In this document: positions 43,332-52,126 of the stretch, piece after piece
Position numbering within the stretch: the first letter of the stretch is position 1
How the letters are laid out: every line of letters starts with the position of its first letter
Assembly (NCBI GenBank): GCA_947625205.1
Contig: CANQNN010000001.1
Location: forward strand, 186,001-250,000
Reading direction: 5' to 3'
Length of the DNA stretch: 64,000 nucleotides
Origin: an uncultured Lachnospiraceae bacterium
GTDB taxonomy: Bacteria; Bacillota; Clostridia; Lachnospirales; Lachnospiraceae
Program-made: the position numbers and the translations under genes
Notes under the pieces: generated by a model
What the model saw: the letters and a program-made list of their open reading frames with translations, nothing else
What the model was told of the DNA's origin: nothing
Databases searched by the model: none

Positions 43332-44015
43332 ATGGGAATTATGACAAGATTTAAAGACATTATGGCGGCAAACGTAAACGCGCTTTTTGATAAGGCGGAG
43401 GATCCGGAGAAGATGATCGACCAGTATCTGAGAAATCTGGAATCCGATTTCGCTAAGGTCAAAGCGGAGACGGCTTCTGTTATGGCGGAGGAAAAGAGCG
43501 CCAAAAGGAAGCTTGACGAGTGCGATGAAGAGATCGCCAAGATGTCCGAGTATGCCAGGAAAGCGGTTGCGGCTGGCAATGACGATGACGCCCGCCAGTT
43601 CCTGACCAAGAAGAGCGAGCTGACACAGAAGAGAGAAGCGCTTGCCAAAGATTATGAACTGTCACAGGCGAATGCAGAGAAGATGCGTCAGATGCATGAT
43701 AAGCTTGAAAACGATATTTCTGAGATGAAGAGCAGAAGAGATATGCTCAAGGCAAAGGTAAAGGTTGCAGAGACGCAGAAGAAGATCAACGAAATGGGCG
43801 CGGGCCTTGAAAGCGCGGGAAACAATGCTGCGGCTTTTGACAGAATGGAAGAAAAGGTCAATAAGATGTTGGATGAGGCGGATGCTGTCGGCGAACTGAA
43901 CAAGTCCGCTTCCGGCAATGATATAGAGGATCTGGCATCCAAATACGATTCGGCGGAAACAGGATCCGGCGTGGATGATGAACTGGCGGCATTAAAGGCG
44001 GAGATGGGCCTGTAA
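43332..44015 (+). CDS. PspA/IM30 family membrane-stress protein
   Basis: A coiled-coil ESCRT-III-like protein of about 227 residues that binds and stabilises membranes. It opens M-G-I-M-T-R-F-K-D-I-M-A-A-N-V-N-A-L-F-D-K-A-E-D-P-E-K, followed by long heptads and an acidic C-terminus. The start at 43332 lies 10 bases after AGGAGG; an ATG at 43323 is too close. The SPFH/zinc-ribbon gene follows 12 bp later; Bacillus has the similar ydjF-ydjI pairing. Confidence 0.92.
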   Translation: MGIMTRFKDIMAANVNALFDKAEDPEKMIDQYLRNLESDFAKVKAETASVMAEEKSAKRKLDECDEEIAKMSEYARKAVAAGNDDDARQFLTKKSELTQKREALAKDYELSQANAEKMRQMHDKLENDISEMKSRRDMLKAKVKVAETQKKINEMGAGLESAGNNAAAFDRMEEKVNKMLDEADAVGELNKSASGNDIEDLASKYDSAETGSGVDDELAALKAEMGL

Positions 44016-44027
44016 CGGAGGAGCACA

Positions 44028-45041
44028 ATGGGATTTTTTAAAAATCAGTTTTCAAGCGTAGTAGAGTGGAACGAGAACGGAGCGGGCGTTCTGTTCTACA
44101 AATTTCAGAATCAGGAGATCAAAAAAGGGTCACGGCTGATCATACGTCCGGGACAGGATGCGATCTTTCTGTATAACGGAAGGGTCGAGGGCATCTTTAC
44201 GGATGACGGCGACTATGATATCGAGTCTCAGATCATTCCCTTCCTGACGACTTTAAAAAGCTTTAAATTCGGTTTCAACACGCCGCTGCGGGCGGAGGTG
44301 CTCTTTATCAATACGAAAGAGCTGCTTGTCAAATGGGGCACCAAGAATGCTATCAATCTGCAGACGCCGGGGCTTCCGGGAGGAATGCCTGTCCGGGCGT
44401 TCGGTACGTTTAACTGCCGCGTGGCGGAGCATGATGTGCTGATTGAGAAATTGGCGGGCATCAGGCAGACCTATACCGTGGAAGACGTGAAAGAGCGTAT
44501 CATCGCAAGCCTCGATCAGCTTCTGATGAGCTGGATCAGCAAAGAAGGCCGGGATATGTTTAATCTGCAGGCGGATGCGAGAAACATTGCAAAAGGCATA
44601 GAGTCTGATCTGGATATGGATATGCGAAAGATCGGTATCGGTATCTCCGATTTTACCATCGAGAGCTTTTCCTATCCGGAAGAGGTCAAGAAGATGCAGG
44701 AGAAAGCGGCTGCGCAGTCTATGGTGGGCGATATAGACAAATACACCAGAGTGGCGGCGGCCGACGGCATGAGCCAGGGCGGCAGAGGAGGCAGCGGTGC
44801 GGCGGCTGATATGGTCGGTCTGCAGATGGGAATGGCGATCGGGCAGCAGATGGTGAATCAGATGAACTTAAGCGGCGCCGGACAGGGAGCGCAGACACAG
44901 AATGCACAGCCGGGCGTGCAGACGGCGGGCGCACAGCAGAATGCGTCTCAGGGCGGCCCGGGACCGAAATTCTGCCCGAACTGCGGCACACCCACGAACG
45001 GTTCCAAATTCTGCGGTAATTGCGGCAATCAGTTGTACTGA
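44028..45041 (+). CDS. SPFH domain protein with C-terminal zinc ribbon (YdjI type)
   Basis: A 337-residue protein: an SPFH-type (virion core-like) domain (about 10-235) with V-V-E-W-N-E-N-G and G-F-N-T-P-L-R-A-E-V-L-F-I, a Gly/Gln/Ala-rich linker (about 240-310) and a zinc ribbon F-C-P-N-C-G ... F-C-G-N-C-G at the end. Relatives localise PspA to stressed membranes; here it is adjacent to the PspA gene, which supports the same role. Confidence 0.9.
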   Translation: MGFFKNQFSSVVEWNENGAGVLFYKFQNQEIKKGSRLIIRPGQDAIFLYNGRVEGIFTDDGDYDIESQIIPFLTTLKSFKFGFNTPLRAEVLFINTKELLVKWGTKNAINLQTPGLPGGMPVRAFGTFNCRVAEHDVLIEKLAGIRQTYTVEDVKERIIASLDQLLMSWISKEGRDMFNLQADARNIAKGIESDLDMDMRKIGIGISDFTIESFSYPEEVKKMQEKAAAQSMVGDIDKYTRVAAADGMSQGGRGGSGAAADMVGLQMGMAIGQQMVNQMNLSGAGQGAQTQNAQPGVQTAGAQQNASQGGPGPKFCPNCGTPTNGSKFCGNCGNQLY

Positions 45042-45118
45042 CCCGGAGCTTGCAGACACAGCGCTGCGCGGTTTGATGATACCGGGTTTTGATCAGCTTA
45101 ACGAAACGGTTTGAAATA

Positions 45119-47413
45119 ATGAGCATTTATGACACTTTAAATGATAAACAAAAGCAGGCGGTCATGCAGACCGAAGGACCTGTTCTTATTCTGGCGGGCG
45201 CCGGATCGGGCAAGACCCGTGTGCTTACGCACAGAGTCGCATATCTGATCGACAGGCAGGGTGTAGAGCCGTATCATATACTTGCGATCACCTTTACCAA
45301 CAAGGCTGCTGGGGAGATGCGTGAGCGGGTGGATAAGATCGTGGGTTTTGGGTCCGATCAGATATGGGTATCCACGTTTCACTCTGCCTGTGTCAGAATC
45401 CTACGCCGGTATATTGACAGGATCGGTTACGATAATAATTTTACCATCTATGACACGGACGACCAGAAGAGTATCATGAAAGAGGTCTGCAAGAAGCTGC
45501 AGATCGATACGAAGACGCTAAAAGAACGAACGATCCTGAATGCCATATCCTCCGCCAAAAATGAACTGATAGATCCGGTAGAATATGAGAAACAGAACGG
45601 TTTCGACTACAACGGCGGCAGGATCGCCAGAGCATACCGTGAGTATCAGGCGGCCCTTCATAAGAACAATGCGCTGGATTTCGACGATCTGCTCATGAAG
45701 ACCGTGGAGCTTTTCAGAGCGGATCCCGATGTATTGAATAATTATCAGGAGCGTTTCCGCTATATCATGGTGGACGAGTATCAGGATACGAATACCGCGC
45801 AGTTCGAGCTGATAAGGCTTCTGGCGGATAAATACCGCAATCTGTGCGTGGTGGGCGACGACGACCAGTCCATCTATAAATTTCGGGGCGCAAATATCCG
45901 GAATATTCTTGATTTTGAGAAGGTTTATCCCGAAGCGTGCGTGATCAAGCTGGAGCAGAATTACCGCTCCACACAGACTGTTCTGGATGCGGCCAATGCG
46001 GTGATCAAAAATAACAGGGGACGCAAGGACAAAGCGCTCTGGACGGAAAAAAAAGACGGCAGCCGTATTCATTTGCGGCAGTTTGACACTGCATATGAGG
46101 AGGCTGAGTTTATAGCGGACGATGTGGCGCGCAAGGTGCGCAAAGGCGTTGCATGCTACGGAGAATGCGCGGTGCTGTACAGAACTAACGCGCAGGCGCG
46201 TCTTCTGGAAGAACGTTTTGTCATGGAAGGGGTGCCCTATGATGTAGTCGGGGCAACAAACTTCTATGCCAGACGGGAGATTAAAGACGTGCTGGCATAT
46301 CTTAAGACGATAGACAACGGGCGGGATGATGTGGCGGTCAAGCGCATTATCAATGTTCCCAAAAGAGGCATAGGGGCGTCCACCATACTGCGCGTACAGG
46401 CATATGCGGACGAAAAGCAGATAAGCTTCTACGATGCTCTCAGAGAAGCGGATCAGATCACGACTATCGGCAGGAGCGCATCGAAATTACAGCCGTTTGT
46501 TACGATGATACAGGTTTTCCGCAGCAAGCGGGAATTCTACAGTCTGTCGGAGCTGGTAAAAGATGTTCTGGAGACGACAGGCTATGTGAAAGAACTGGAG
46601 GAATCCGGCGAGGAAGACGCGGCGGACCGCATTGAAAACATTGATGAATTGATCAGTAAGGTGGCGGACTATGAGATGACTCACGAAGAGCCCACACTGA
46701 GCGGATTCTTAGAAGAGGTGGCGCTGGTCTCGGATATTGACAGAGTGGGTGAAGACGATAACAGAGTGCTTCTCATGACGCTTCATTCTGCCAAAGGGCT
46801 GGAGTTCTCACAGGTCTATCTGGCGGGTATGGAAGACGGTATTTTCCCGAGCTATATGACGATCGTATCCGATGATCCGATGGAGATAGAAGAGGAGAGA
46901 AGACTGGCTTATGTGGGCATTACGAGGGCGAAGGACGACCTTACCCTCACCTGGGCAAGACAGCGTATGATACGCGGCGAGACGCAGTATAACCCTGTCA
47001 GCCGTTTCATCAAAGAGATACCGCCGGAGTTGATGGACGATAAACCTGTTGGGACAAGACAGCGGGATTATGATTATGCGGATGACAAGCCCGTGACCGC
47101 TGGCGCTGCCGCAAAACCGGCAGCAATCGGTGTACCGAAGCCTAAGGCGGTGGCCAGACCGAAACGAACGGCGGTGGAAGATCAGCCTTATATCGTCAGG
47201 GCTTCCCAGGGAATCGGCGCGGCACAGGTCATTCCTGTGGGAACCGGGAGACTGGATTACGGTGTGGGCGACCGTGTGAGACATATGCGCTACGGCGAGG
47301 GTACAGTGCTTAAGATCGAGCCCGGTCCGCGCGATTCACAGGTGACGGTGGTGTTTGACGAGGCGGGACAGAAGATCATGTACGCCGGATTTGCCAGGCT
47401 TGTGAAGGTCTGA
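45119..47413 (+). CDS. pcrA: UvrD/PcrA-family ATP-dependent DNA helicase
   Basis: 3'-5' superfamily 1 helicase for repair and removal of RecA or RNA polymerase, 764 residues. Motif I G-A-G-S-G-K-T, Ia F-T-N-K-A-A, II V-D-E-Y-Q-D-T, III V-V-G-D-D-D-Q-S-I-Y, IV N-Y-R-S-T, V M-T-L-H-S-A-K-G-L-E-F and VI A-Y-V-G-I-T-R-A are all present. The C-terminal Tudor-like module G-D-R-V-R-H-M-R-Y-G-E-G-T-V follows a Pro/Ala/Lys linker. The start at 45119 is by homology; no clear ribosome site is seen, and the frame is open to 45089. Confidence 0.95.
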   Translation: MSIYDTLNDKQKQAVMQTEGPVLILAGAGSGKTRVLTHRVAYLIDRQGVEPYHILAITFTNKAAGEMRERVDKIVGFGSDQIWVSTFHSACVRILRRYIDRIGYDNNFTIYDTDDQKSIMKEVCKKLQIDTKTLKERTILNAISSAKNELIDPVEYEKQNGFDYNGGRIARAYREYQAALHKNNALDFDDLLMKTVELFRADPDVLNNYQERFRYIMVDEYQDTNTAQFELIRLLADKYRNLCVVGDDDQSIYKFRGANIRNILDFEKVYPEACVIKLEQNYRSTQTVLDAANAVIKNNRGRKDKALWTEKKDGSRIHLRQFDTAYEEAEFIADDVARKVRKGVACYGECAVLYRTNAQARLLEERFVMEGVPYDVVGATNFYARREIKDVLAYLKTIDNGRDDVAVKRIINVPKRGIGASTILRVQAYADEKQISFYDALREADQITTIGRSASKLQPFVTMIQVFRSKREFYSLSELVKDVLETTGYVKELEESGEEDAADRIENIDELISKVADYEMTHEEPTLSGFLEEVALVSDIDRVGEDDNRVLLMTLHSAKGLEFSQVYLAGMEDGIFPSYMTIVSDDPMEIEEERRLAYVGITRAKDDLTLTWARQRMIRGETQYNPVSRFIKEIPPELMDDKPVGTRQRDYDYADDKPVTAGAAAKPAAIGVPKPKAVARPKRTAVEDQPYIVRASQGIGAAQVIPVGTGRLDYGVGDRVRHMRYGEGTVLKIEPGPRDSQVTVVFDEAGQKIMYAGFARLVKV

Positions 47414-47562
47414 GCAGAGAGGATCCTGCGCCGCAGACGGTATGATAAAGAACAGCCGAATTTTTTTATAAAAGGTTATAGTAAAAAGTGTTAAAAAGTG
47501 GTATATTATAAACAATGACAATTCATACACTGGATCGAATCGATAGAAAGAGAGGTCACGCC

Positions 47563-47859
47563 ATGAGTAAGAAAGAGATTATCAATAAATTGGACGATAT
47601 ACTTGAGAGTGCCGGAGTCAATGGGATCATTGGCAGGAAAAAAGTTGAGGAGAAGAAATCCAACACGCTGTTGTGGGTTTTGGCGATCATCGGCGCTGTT
47701 GCGGCTGTTGCAGCCATTGCGTATGCGGTATACCGGTATTTGACGCCGGACTATCTGGAAGATTTTGAAGACGATTTCGATGACGACTTTGAGGATGATT
47801 TCTTCGAGGATGAAGAGGAAGAAGAGACGCCGAAAGAAGATAAAAAAGAAGAAAAGTAG
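47563..47859 (+). CDS. Small single-pass membrane protein with acidic tail
   Basis: A 98-residue protein. A helical N-terminus (M-S-K-K-E-I-I-N-K-L-D-D-I-L) precedes a TM helix (about 36-59) and a very acidic tail of Asp, Phe and Glu residues (D-F-E-D-D-F-D-D-D-F) ending in lysines. Relatives occur in clostridia without known function. GAGAGGT precedes the ATG at 47563. A terminator follows. Confidence 0.75.
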   Translation: MSKKEIINKLDDILESAGVNGIIGRKKVEEKKSNTLLWVLAIIGAVAAVAAIAYAVYRYLTPDYLEDFEDDFDDDFEDDFFEDEEEEETPKEDKKEEK

Positions 47860-47896
47860 AGCGTAATATTTACTGCTTGACATTATGTAAACTTAG

Positions 47897-47932
47897 GCGG
47901 GATGTGGGTAACGCATCCCGCATTTCTTTTTA
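47897..47932 (+). terminator. Terminator after the small acidic membrane protein
   Basis: GCGGGATG (47897-47904) pairs with CATCCCGC (47914-47921), followed by a T-rich run. Confidence 0.85.
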
Positions 47933-48058
47933 CACGGGCAACGCGCCAGGCTGACAGGCTTGCTCGTCAATTTGGCGAGTACCGCGATAACAAGAGGAAA
48001 CACGCGGCAGAATATGAGGCTGTGTAAATGCGCCGGACAAGGACGGCAGGAGACAACT

Positions 48059-49921
48059 ATGAAAAAAGGACAGATCGTAGAAGGAACCGTACAACGGGTG
48101 GATTTCCCGAATAAAGGCATCGTGGAGACGGAAGAAGGCGTCTGCGTTGTAAAAAACGTGCTGCCGGGGCAGAAAATAAGATGCAGCATTCAAAAAGCGC
48201 GGAACGGCAGGGCGGAAGGAAGACTGCTGGAGGTAGTGGAAACTTCGCCGCTGCAGACGGATGAGCCGTGCCCGCATTTCGGTATATGCGGCGGCTGTAC
48301 CTATCTCTCGATCCCCTATGCGGAACAGCTGAAGATCAAGGAAATGCAGGTGAAGAAACTACTGGATTCTGTGTTACGAAATCAGATGTTATGTAAACAA
48401 GATGGAGCTGGGCAGAACCTTCAATCCCCCGAGCGGGAACCGTATCGCTTTGAGGGGATCAAACCCAGCCCCATCTGTTACGGCTATCGGAATAAGATGG
48501 AATTTTCCTTCGGGGATGAGATCAAAGACGGTCCGCTTGCGCTCGGTATGCATAAGCGCGGCAGCTTCTATGATGTGGTTTCCGTCACGGGCTGTAAGAT
48601 CGTGGATGAAGACTATCGCAGGATCTTGAAATGTGCGCTTGATTATTTTGGCGGGATGCGTGAACAGGGCGCGCCGGTGAGCTTTTATCACAGACTGCGC
48701 CGGACAGGGTATCTCAGGCATTTGCTCGTAAGAAAAGGCGCGGCGACGGGTGAGATCCTGGTGGCGCTTGTGACGACATCGCAGTATCCGGGGAAGCGGA
48801 TACCTGAGGACGAATTACTGTACGGTTTTAAAGAAAAGCTGCTTGCGCTTTCCCTGGACGGGAAAATCGTGGGAATCCTCCACACTGTCAACGATGCTGT
48901 GGCGGACGTGGTGCAGAGTGATACGACGAAGGTCTTGTACGGTCAGGATTTCTTTTATGAGGAATTGCTGGGGTTAAAGTTCAGGGTTTCCCAGTTTTCC
49001 TTCTTCCAGACCAACAGCAGGGGCGCGGAAGTGCTCTATGAGACGGCGAGGGAATATATCGGGAAATACATTGCAGCACAAAACGGCGCGCAGGAATGTC
49101 ATGAACAGCCTGACACAGAAGCGGCGGACATGACAGACGGGAGGGCGGATAAGTCTGCGAACGGTAAGTCCGGCAAGGTCGTCTATGACCTTTATAGTGG
49201 AACCGGTACGATCGCACAGCTCATGGCGCCCGTAGCCGATCAGGTCATCGGAGTGGAGATCGTAGAGGAGGCTGTGGAAGCCGCCAGGAAAAATGCAGAG
49301 CTAAATGGTTTACATAACTGTAAATTTATAGCAGGAGATGTGCTGAAGGTATTGGATGAGATACCGGAAAAACCGGATATTATCATTCTGGATCCGCCGA
49401 GAGACGGCGTGCATCCGAAGGCTCTGAAGAAGATATTGGAGTACGGTGTGGAGCATATTCTCTATATTTCCTGCAAGCCCACAAGCCTGGTCAGGGATTT
49501 GGATTCCTTTCTGGAGAAGGGGTACACGGTGGAGAGAGCGGTGGCAGTGGACCAGTTTCCGTGGACGGCGAATGTGGAGACGGTTGTAATGCTTTCCCAC
49601 AAAAAACCTGATAGCGTAATCAACGTAAAAGTGGAGTTTGGTGAAGGTGAGGGCAAAGTGCCACTTGATAATATCGCTAAAAGAGCCGCAGCATACAAGC
49701 CCAAAGAGCGAGTTACCTATAAAATGATTAAGGAGTACATAGAAGCTAAATACGGCTTCAAGGTACATACCGCATATATCGCAGAGGTAAAGAGGAATTT
49801 GGGTTTGCCGATGTATGATGCTCCAAATGCGGTAGAGGAATTGAAACAGCCGAGGAAACATCCGACCCCAGAAAAGGTTGAGGCAATCAAAGATGCTTTG
49901 AAGCATTTTGAGGTTATCTAA
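48059..49921 (+). CDS. rlmD: 23S rRNA (uracil-C5)-methyltransferase RlmD with extended C-terminus
   Basis: SAM-dependent RNA methyltransferase, 620 residues against 430-460 in typical RlmD. Order: a TRAM domain (about 5-60), the Fe-S cysteines C-P-H-F-G-I-C-G-G-C, a variable linker (about 108-128), the S-F-F-Q-T-N block, a second low-complexity linker (about 340-375), then D-L-Y-S-G-T-G-T-I, L-D-P-P-R-D-G and catalytic Cys in Y-I-S-C-K-P. Normal homology ends near V-V-M-L-S-H-K-K-P (about base 49610). The last ~100 residues form a separate helical domain (V-T-Y-K-M-I-K-E-Y-I, H-T-A-Y-I-A-E-V-K-R), encoded in more AT-rich DNA. I infer that an inserted element supplied this new 3' end. AGGAGAC sets the start. 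Confidence 0.9.
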   Translation: MKKGQIVEGTVQRVDFPNKGIVETEEGVCVVKNVLPGQKIRCSIQKARNGRAEGRLLEVVETSPLQTDEPCPHFGICGGCTYLSIPYAEQLKIKEMQVKKLLDSVLRNQMLCKQDGAGQNLQSPEREPYRFEGIKPSPICYGYRNKMEFSFGDEIKDGPLALGMHKRGSFYDVVSVTGCKIVDEDYRRILKCALDYFGGMREQGAPVSFYHRLRRTGYLRHLLVRKGAATGEILVALVTTSQYPGKRIPEDELLYGFKEKLLALSLDGKIVGILHTVNDAVADVVQSDTTKVLYGQDFFYEELLGLKFRVSQFSFFQTNSRGAEVLYETAREYIGKYIAAQNGAQECHEQPDTEAADMTDGRADKSANGKSGKVVYDLYSGTGTIAQLMAPVADQVIGVEIVEEAVEAARKNAELNGLHNCKFIAGDVLKVLDEIPEKPDIIILDPPRDGVHPKALKKILEYGVEHILYISCKPTSLVRDLDSFLEKGYTVERAVAVDQFPWTANVETVVMLSHKKPDSVINVKVEFGEGEGKVPLDNIAKRAAAYKPKERVTYKMIKEYIEAKYGFKVHTAYIAEVKRNLGLPMYDAPNAVEELKQPRKHPTPEKVEAIKDALKHFEVI

Positions 49922-49925
49922 AATC

Positions 49926-49965
49926 ATAGGCGTATCATTAGAGATAGTGGTACGCCTATTTTTTT
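49926..49965 (+). terminator. Terminator after rlmD
   Basis: ATAGGCGTA (49926-49934) pairs with TACGCCTAT (49951-49959), then a run of T. Confidence 0.88.
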
Positions 49966-50036
49966 GACCGACTTTGCATATTTGAGCCGACTGCCATTTC
50001 TTTATATAATGAAAGCAAAAAAGGACGGTGGCGATT

Positions 50037-50216
50037 ATGAGGGAGAAACTTAACCATTTGTATGTAAACAGCCAAGAAAGGACAATCCTGCTACATAGCC
50101 TTGTAGAGTTGAAAAATCAGCTCATACAGCAAGGCAGATATACCGACCCTGTTGACGAGCTTATCTTCAAGGTCAGCAATGCTCCCATTAAAAAATTAAA
50201 GGTTGTGGCAAATTAA
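50037..50216 (+). CDS. Small element-borne protein, unknown
   Basis: A 59-residue protein (M-R-E-K-L-N-H-L-Y-V-N-S-Q-E-R-T-I-L-L-H-S-L-V-E-L-K-N) with two amphipathic helices, no TM or metal sites. The ATG at 50037 follows AAAAGGACGG; GTG at 50028 is an alternative. It is placed between the rlmD terminator and a second small gene 16 bp downstream, consistent with an accessory operon of the integrated element. Confidence 0.65.
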   Translation: MREKLNHLYVNSQERTILLHSLVELKNQLIQQGRYTDPVDELIFKVSNAPIKKLKVVAN

Positions 50217-50232
50217 GGGGAGGTCGTGAGAC

Positions 50233-50553
50233 ATGGAGTTTGAAAAGTTGGTAACATTAGCATTGGAAAATCTGAAAGAAAACTCTGTATATCAGCTTTT
50301 GCAGTCAGACATGGATTTTCAGCAGGAAAGCAATGCGGAAGGCTGTGCGGAGCAAAGCTATATCCGACTTGATTTGACGGAGAAACAGCGGCAGATATGC
50401 AACCATCTTCTGGATTGCAGGGACAGCCAGAACATAGATTGTTCTAACTGTTCGTATGTGGCAGGGCTTTATGATGCGTTCCGCATTATGGCAGTCCTGT
50501 TTCCAGAAAAATGGGATATAGAGCAGATGCGGCAAGCCCTGTGCAAGAGTTAA
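50233..50553 (+). CDS. Small element-borne protein with cysteine cluster, unknown
   Basis: A 106-residue acidic protein. Helical N-terminus, then L-L-D-C-R-D-S-Q-N-I-D-C-S-N-C-S-Y with C-x7-C-x2-C spacing that could bind a metal, and a helical end with L-Y-D-A-F-R-I-M. No recognised family. GGGGAGG precedes the ATG. Followed by a terminator and parA. Confidence 0.65.
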   Translation: MEFEKLVTLALENLKENSVYQLLQSDMDFQQESNAEGCAEQSYIRLDLTEKQRQICNHLLDCRDSQNIDCSNCSYVAGLYDAFRIMAVLFPEKWDIEQMRQALCKS

Positions 50554-50582
50554 AAACTGAATAAAGGAAGTTAGACACACAT

Positions 50583-50614
50583 AGCCGATTGGTATAAGCC
50601 AGTCGGCTTTTTTG
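50583..50614 (+). terminator. Terminator between the small gene pair and parA
   Basis: AGCCGATTGG (50583-50592) pairs with CCAGTCGGCT (50599-50608, one wobble), then TTTTTT. Confidence 0.82.
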
Positions 50615-50684
50615 CGTTCTCTGGTACTGTTACATAGCCGCCTTTGACAAAGCGGCTAAATCTATGCGAAAGGAGGACGCATCT

Positions 50685-51512
50685 ATGTCAAATTGCAAAG
50701 TGATTGCTCTGACTAACCAGAAAGGCGGCGTTGGAAAGACCACAACGGCGGTCAACTTGGGTGTAGGTCTGGCAAGGCAAGGCTCTAAGGTGCTGCTCAT
50801 TGATGCGGACGCACAGGCAAACCTCACGATGGCTCTGGGCTATAACCGACCAGACGACATCCCCGTAACGCTTCCCACCATTATGCAGGACATCATCGAC
50901 GACAAGCCGCCTGATGTTTCGCAAGGGATTATCCGCAACAGCGAGGGCGTAGACCTGCTACCGTCCAACATTGAGCTGTCAGGCTTCGAGGTAAGGCTAA
51001 TCAATGCAATGAGCCGTGAGCGTGTCCTAAAGACCTATGTAAATGCGGTCAAAAAGGATTACGACTATGTGCTTATCGACTGTATGCCGAGCTTGGGCAT
51101 GATAACCATCAATGCCCTTGCGGCGGCTGACAGCGTGGTTATCCCGACACAGCCCCACTATCTTTCTGCGAAAGGCTTAGAGCTGTTGCTTCGCTCCGTG
51201 TCAATGGTCAGGCGGCAGATAAACCCCAAGCTGCGGATTGACGGTATCTTAATGACGATGGTCATGCCCCGCACAAATATCTCTAAGGAGATTACCGCTA
51301 CGGTAAAGAGTGCATACGGACAGAGAATCAAAGTCTTTGACAGCGAGATACCGCACTCTATCCGTGCAGTGGAAGCTACCGCAGAGGGCAAGAGCATATT
51401 TGCCTATGACAAAGGCGGCAAGGTTGCCGCAGCCTATGAACAGTTCGCAAAGGAGGTGGCAGAGCTTGGCGAGAAGCAGAGGAAGCAAAATCGAGCTGAC
51501 CGCATACGATGA
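50685..51512 (+). CDS. ParA-family partition ATPase
   Basis: A 275-residue deviant-Walker ATPase: A-L-T-N-Q-K-G-G-V-G-K-T-T-T-A-V-N-L near residue 6-23, L-L-I-D-A-D-A-Q-A-N-L, D-Y-D-Y-V-L-I-D-C-M-P-S-L-G (Walker B) and V-V-I-P-T-Q-P-H-Y-L-S. It is the element-type ParA (Soj) that partitions DNA with ParB, and not the chromosomal copy near the origin, judging from its context. The start at 50685 follows AAAGGAGG. The parB start lies inside its 3' end. Confidence 0.9.
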   Translation: MSNCKVIALTNQKGGVGKTTTAVNLGVGLARQGSKVLLIDADAQANLTMALGYNRPDDIPVTLPTIMQDIIDDKPPDVSQGIIRNSEGVDLLPSNIELSGFEVRLINAMSRERVLKTYVNAVKKDYDYVLIDCMPSLGMITINALAAADSVVIPTQPHYLSAKGLELLLRSVSMVRRQINPKLRIDGILMTMVMPRTNISKEITATVKSAYGQRIKVFDSEIPHSIRAVEATAEGKSIFAYDKGGKVAAAYEQFAKEVAELGEKQRKQNRADRIR

Positions 51513-52076
51513 CCTTTTCCAGACGGACGAAAGCCGTGAGGAAGCGGCGTTAAGCAAAATAAGGGACATTCCGATTTCAGAGATTGACGAGTTTCCAGAC
51601 CACCCGTTCAAGGTGTTAATGAATGAGGATATGGAACAGCTTGTCGAGAGCGTTAAGCGGAATGGCGTAATGACCCCTGCTACTGTCCGTCTGAAAGAGG
51701 ACGGGCGGTATGAGCTTATCAGCGGACACAGGAGGAAAAAGGCTTGCGAGCTTGCAGGGCTTGAAACGCTGAAATGCGAAGTGAAGGAGCTGACCCGTGA
51801 CGAAGCGATTATTGTCATGGTGGAGAGCAACTTGCAGAGGTCTGTCATTCTGCCGAGTGAGAAAGCCTTTGCCTACAAGATGCGGTTAGAAGCGATGGAC
51901 AGGCAAGGACAGCGGAGTGATTTAACTTCGACACCAATGGTGTCGAAGTCGAGGTCTAACGAGGAACTTGCCGACAAAGTTGGAGAAAGCCGTGAACAGA
52001 TACGCCGCTATATCCGTCTACGGCTGATAATATTGCCGAAGCATTTATCAGGTTCATTAACGACTGTGGCAAATAG
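51466..52076 (+). pseudogene. ParB-family protein, truncated and fused out of frame
   Basis: Starts with TTG at 51466, 9 bases after AAGGAGGT inside parA. The ParB N-terminal domain is intact (I-S-E-I-D-E-F-P-D-H-P-F-K-V, Y-E-L-I-S-G-H-R-R-K-K-A-C, V-E-S-N-L-Q-R-S-V-I-L-P-S-E-K) up to R-Y-I-R-L at about base 52020. Beyond this the ParB frame loses homology and runs on into the next gene in the wrong frame, to 52284. A different frame from 52023 reads A-D-N-I-A-E-A-F-I-R-F-I-N-D-C-G-K and stops at 52076, like the tail of another gene. A deletion joining two genes explains this. The DNA-binding dimerisation half is lost. Confidence 0.75.
51925..51949. repeat. Perfect 11-bp inverted repeat inside parB
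   Basis: ACTTCGACACC and GGTGTCGAAGT around a 3-base centre, within the coding sequence for S-T-P-M-V-S-K. Confidence 0.8.
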
Positions 52077-52126
52077 AGCCATGCTAATAATGAATTTTCG
52101 ATATTGTAAAAGAAGGGAAGTAAATC

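Larger units (their letters stand above)
49610..52076 (+). mobile_element. Remnant of an integrative element at the 3' end of rlmD
   Basis: Starting inside rlmD, codon usage and base composition become more AT-rich. Downstream come two short genes, a parA and a truncated parB of the kind found on Tn1549-like conjugative elements; after about 52076 the composition returns to that of the host. No integrase, relaxase or excision gene remains. rlmD/rumA 3' ends are known insertion sites of Gram-positive integrative elements (established knowledge). Boundaries are approximate, and no direct repeat was found. Confidence 0.55.
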
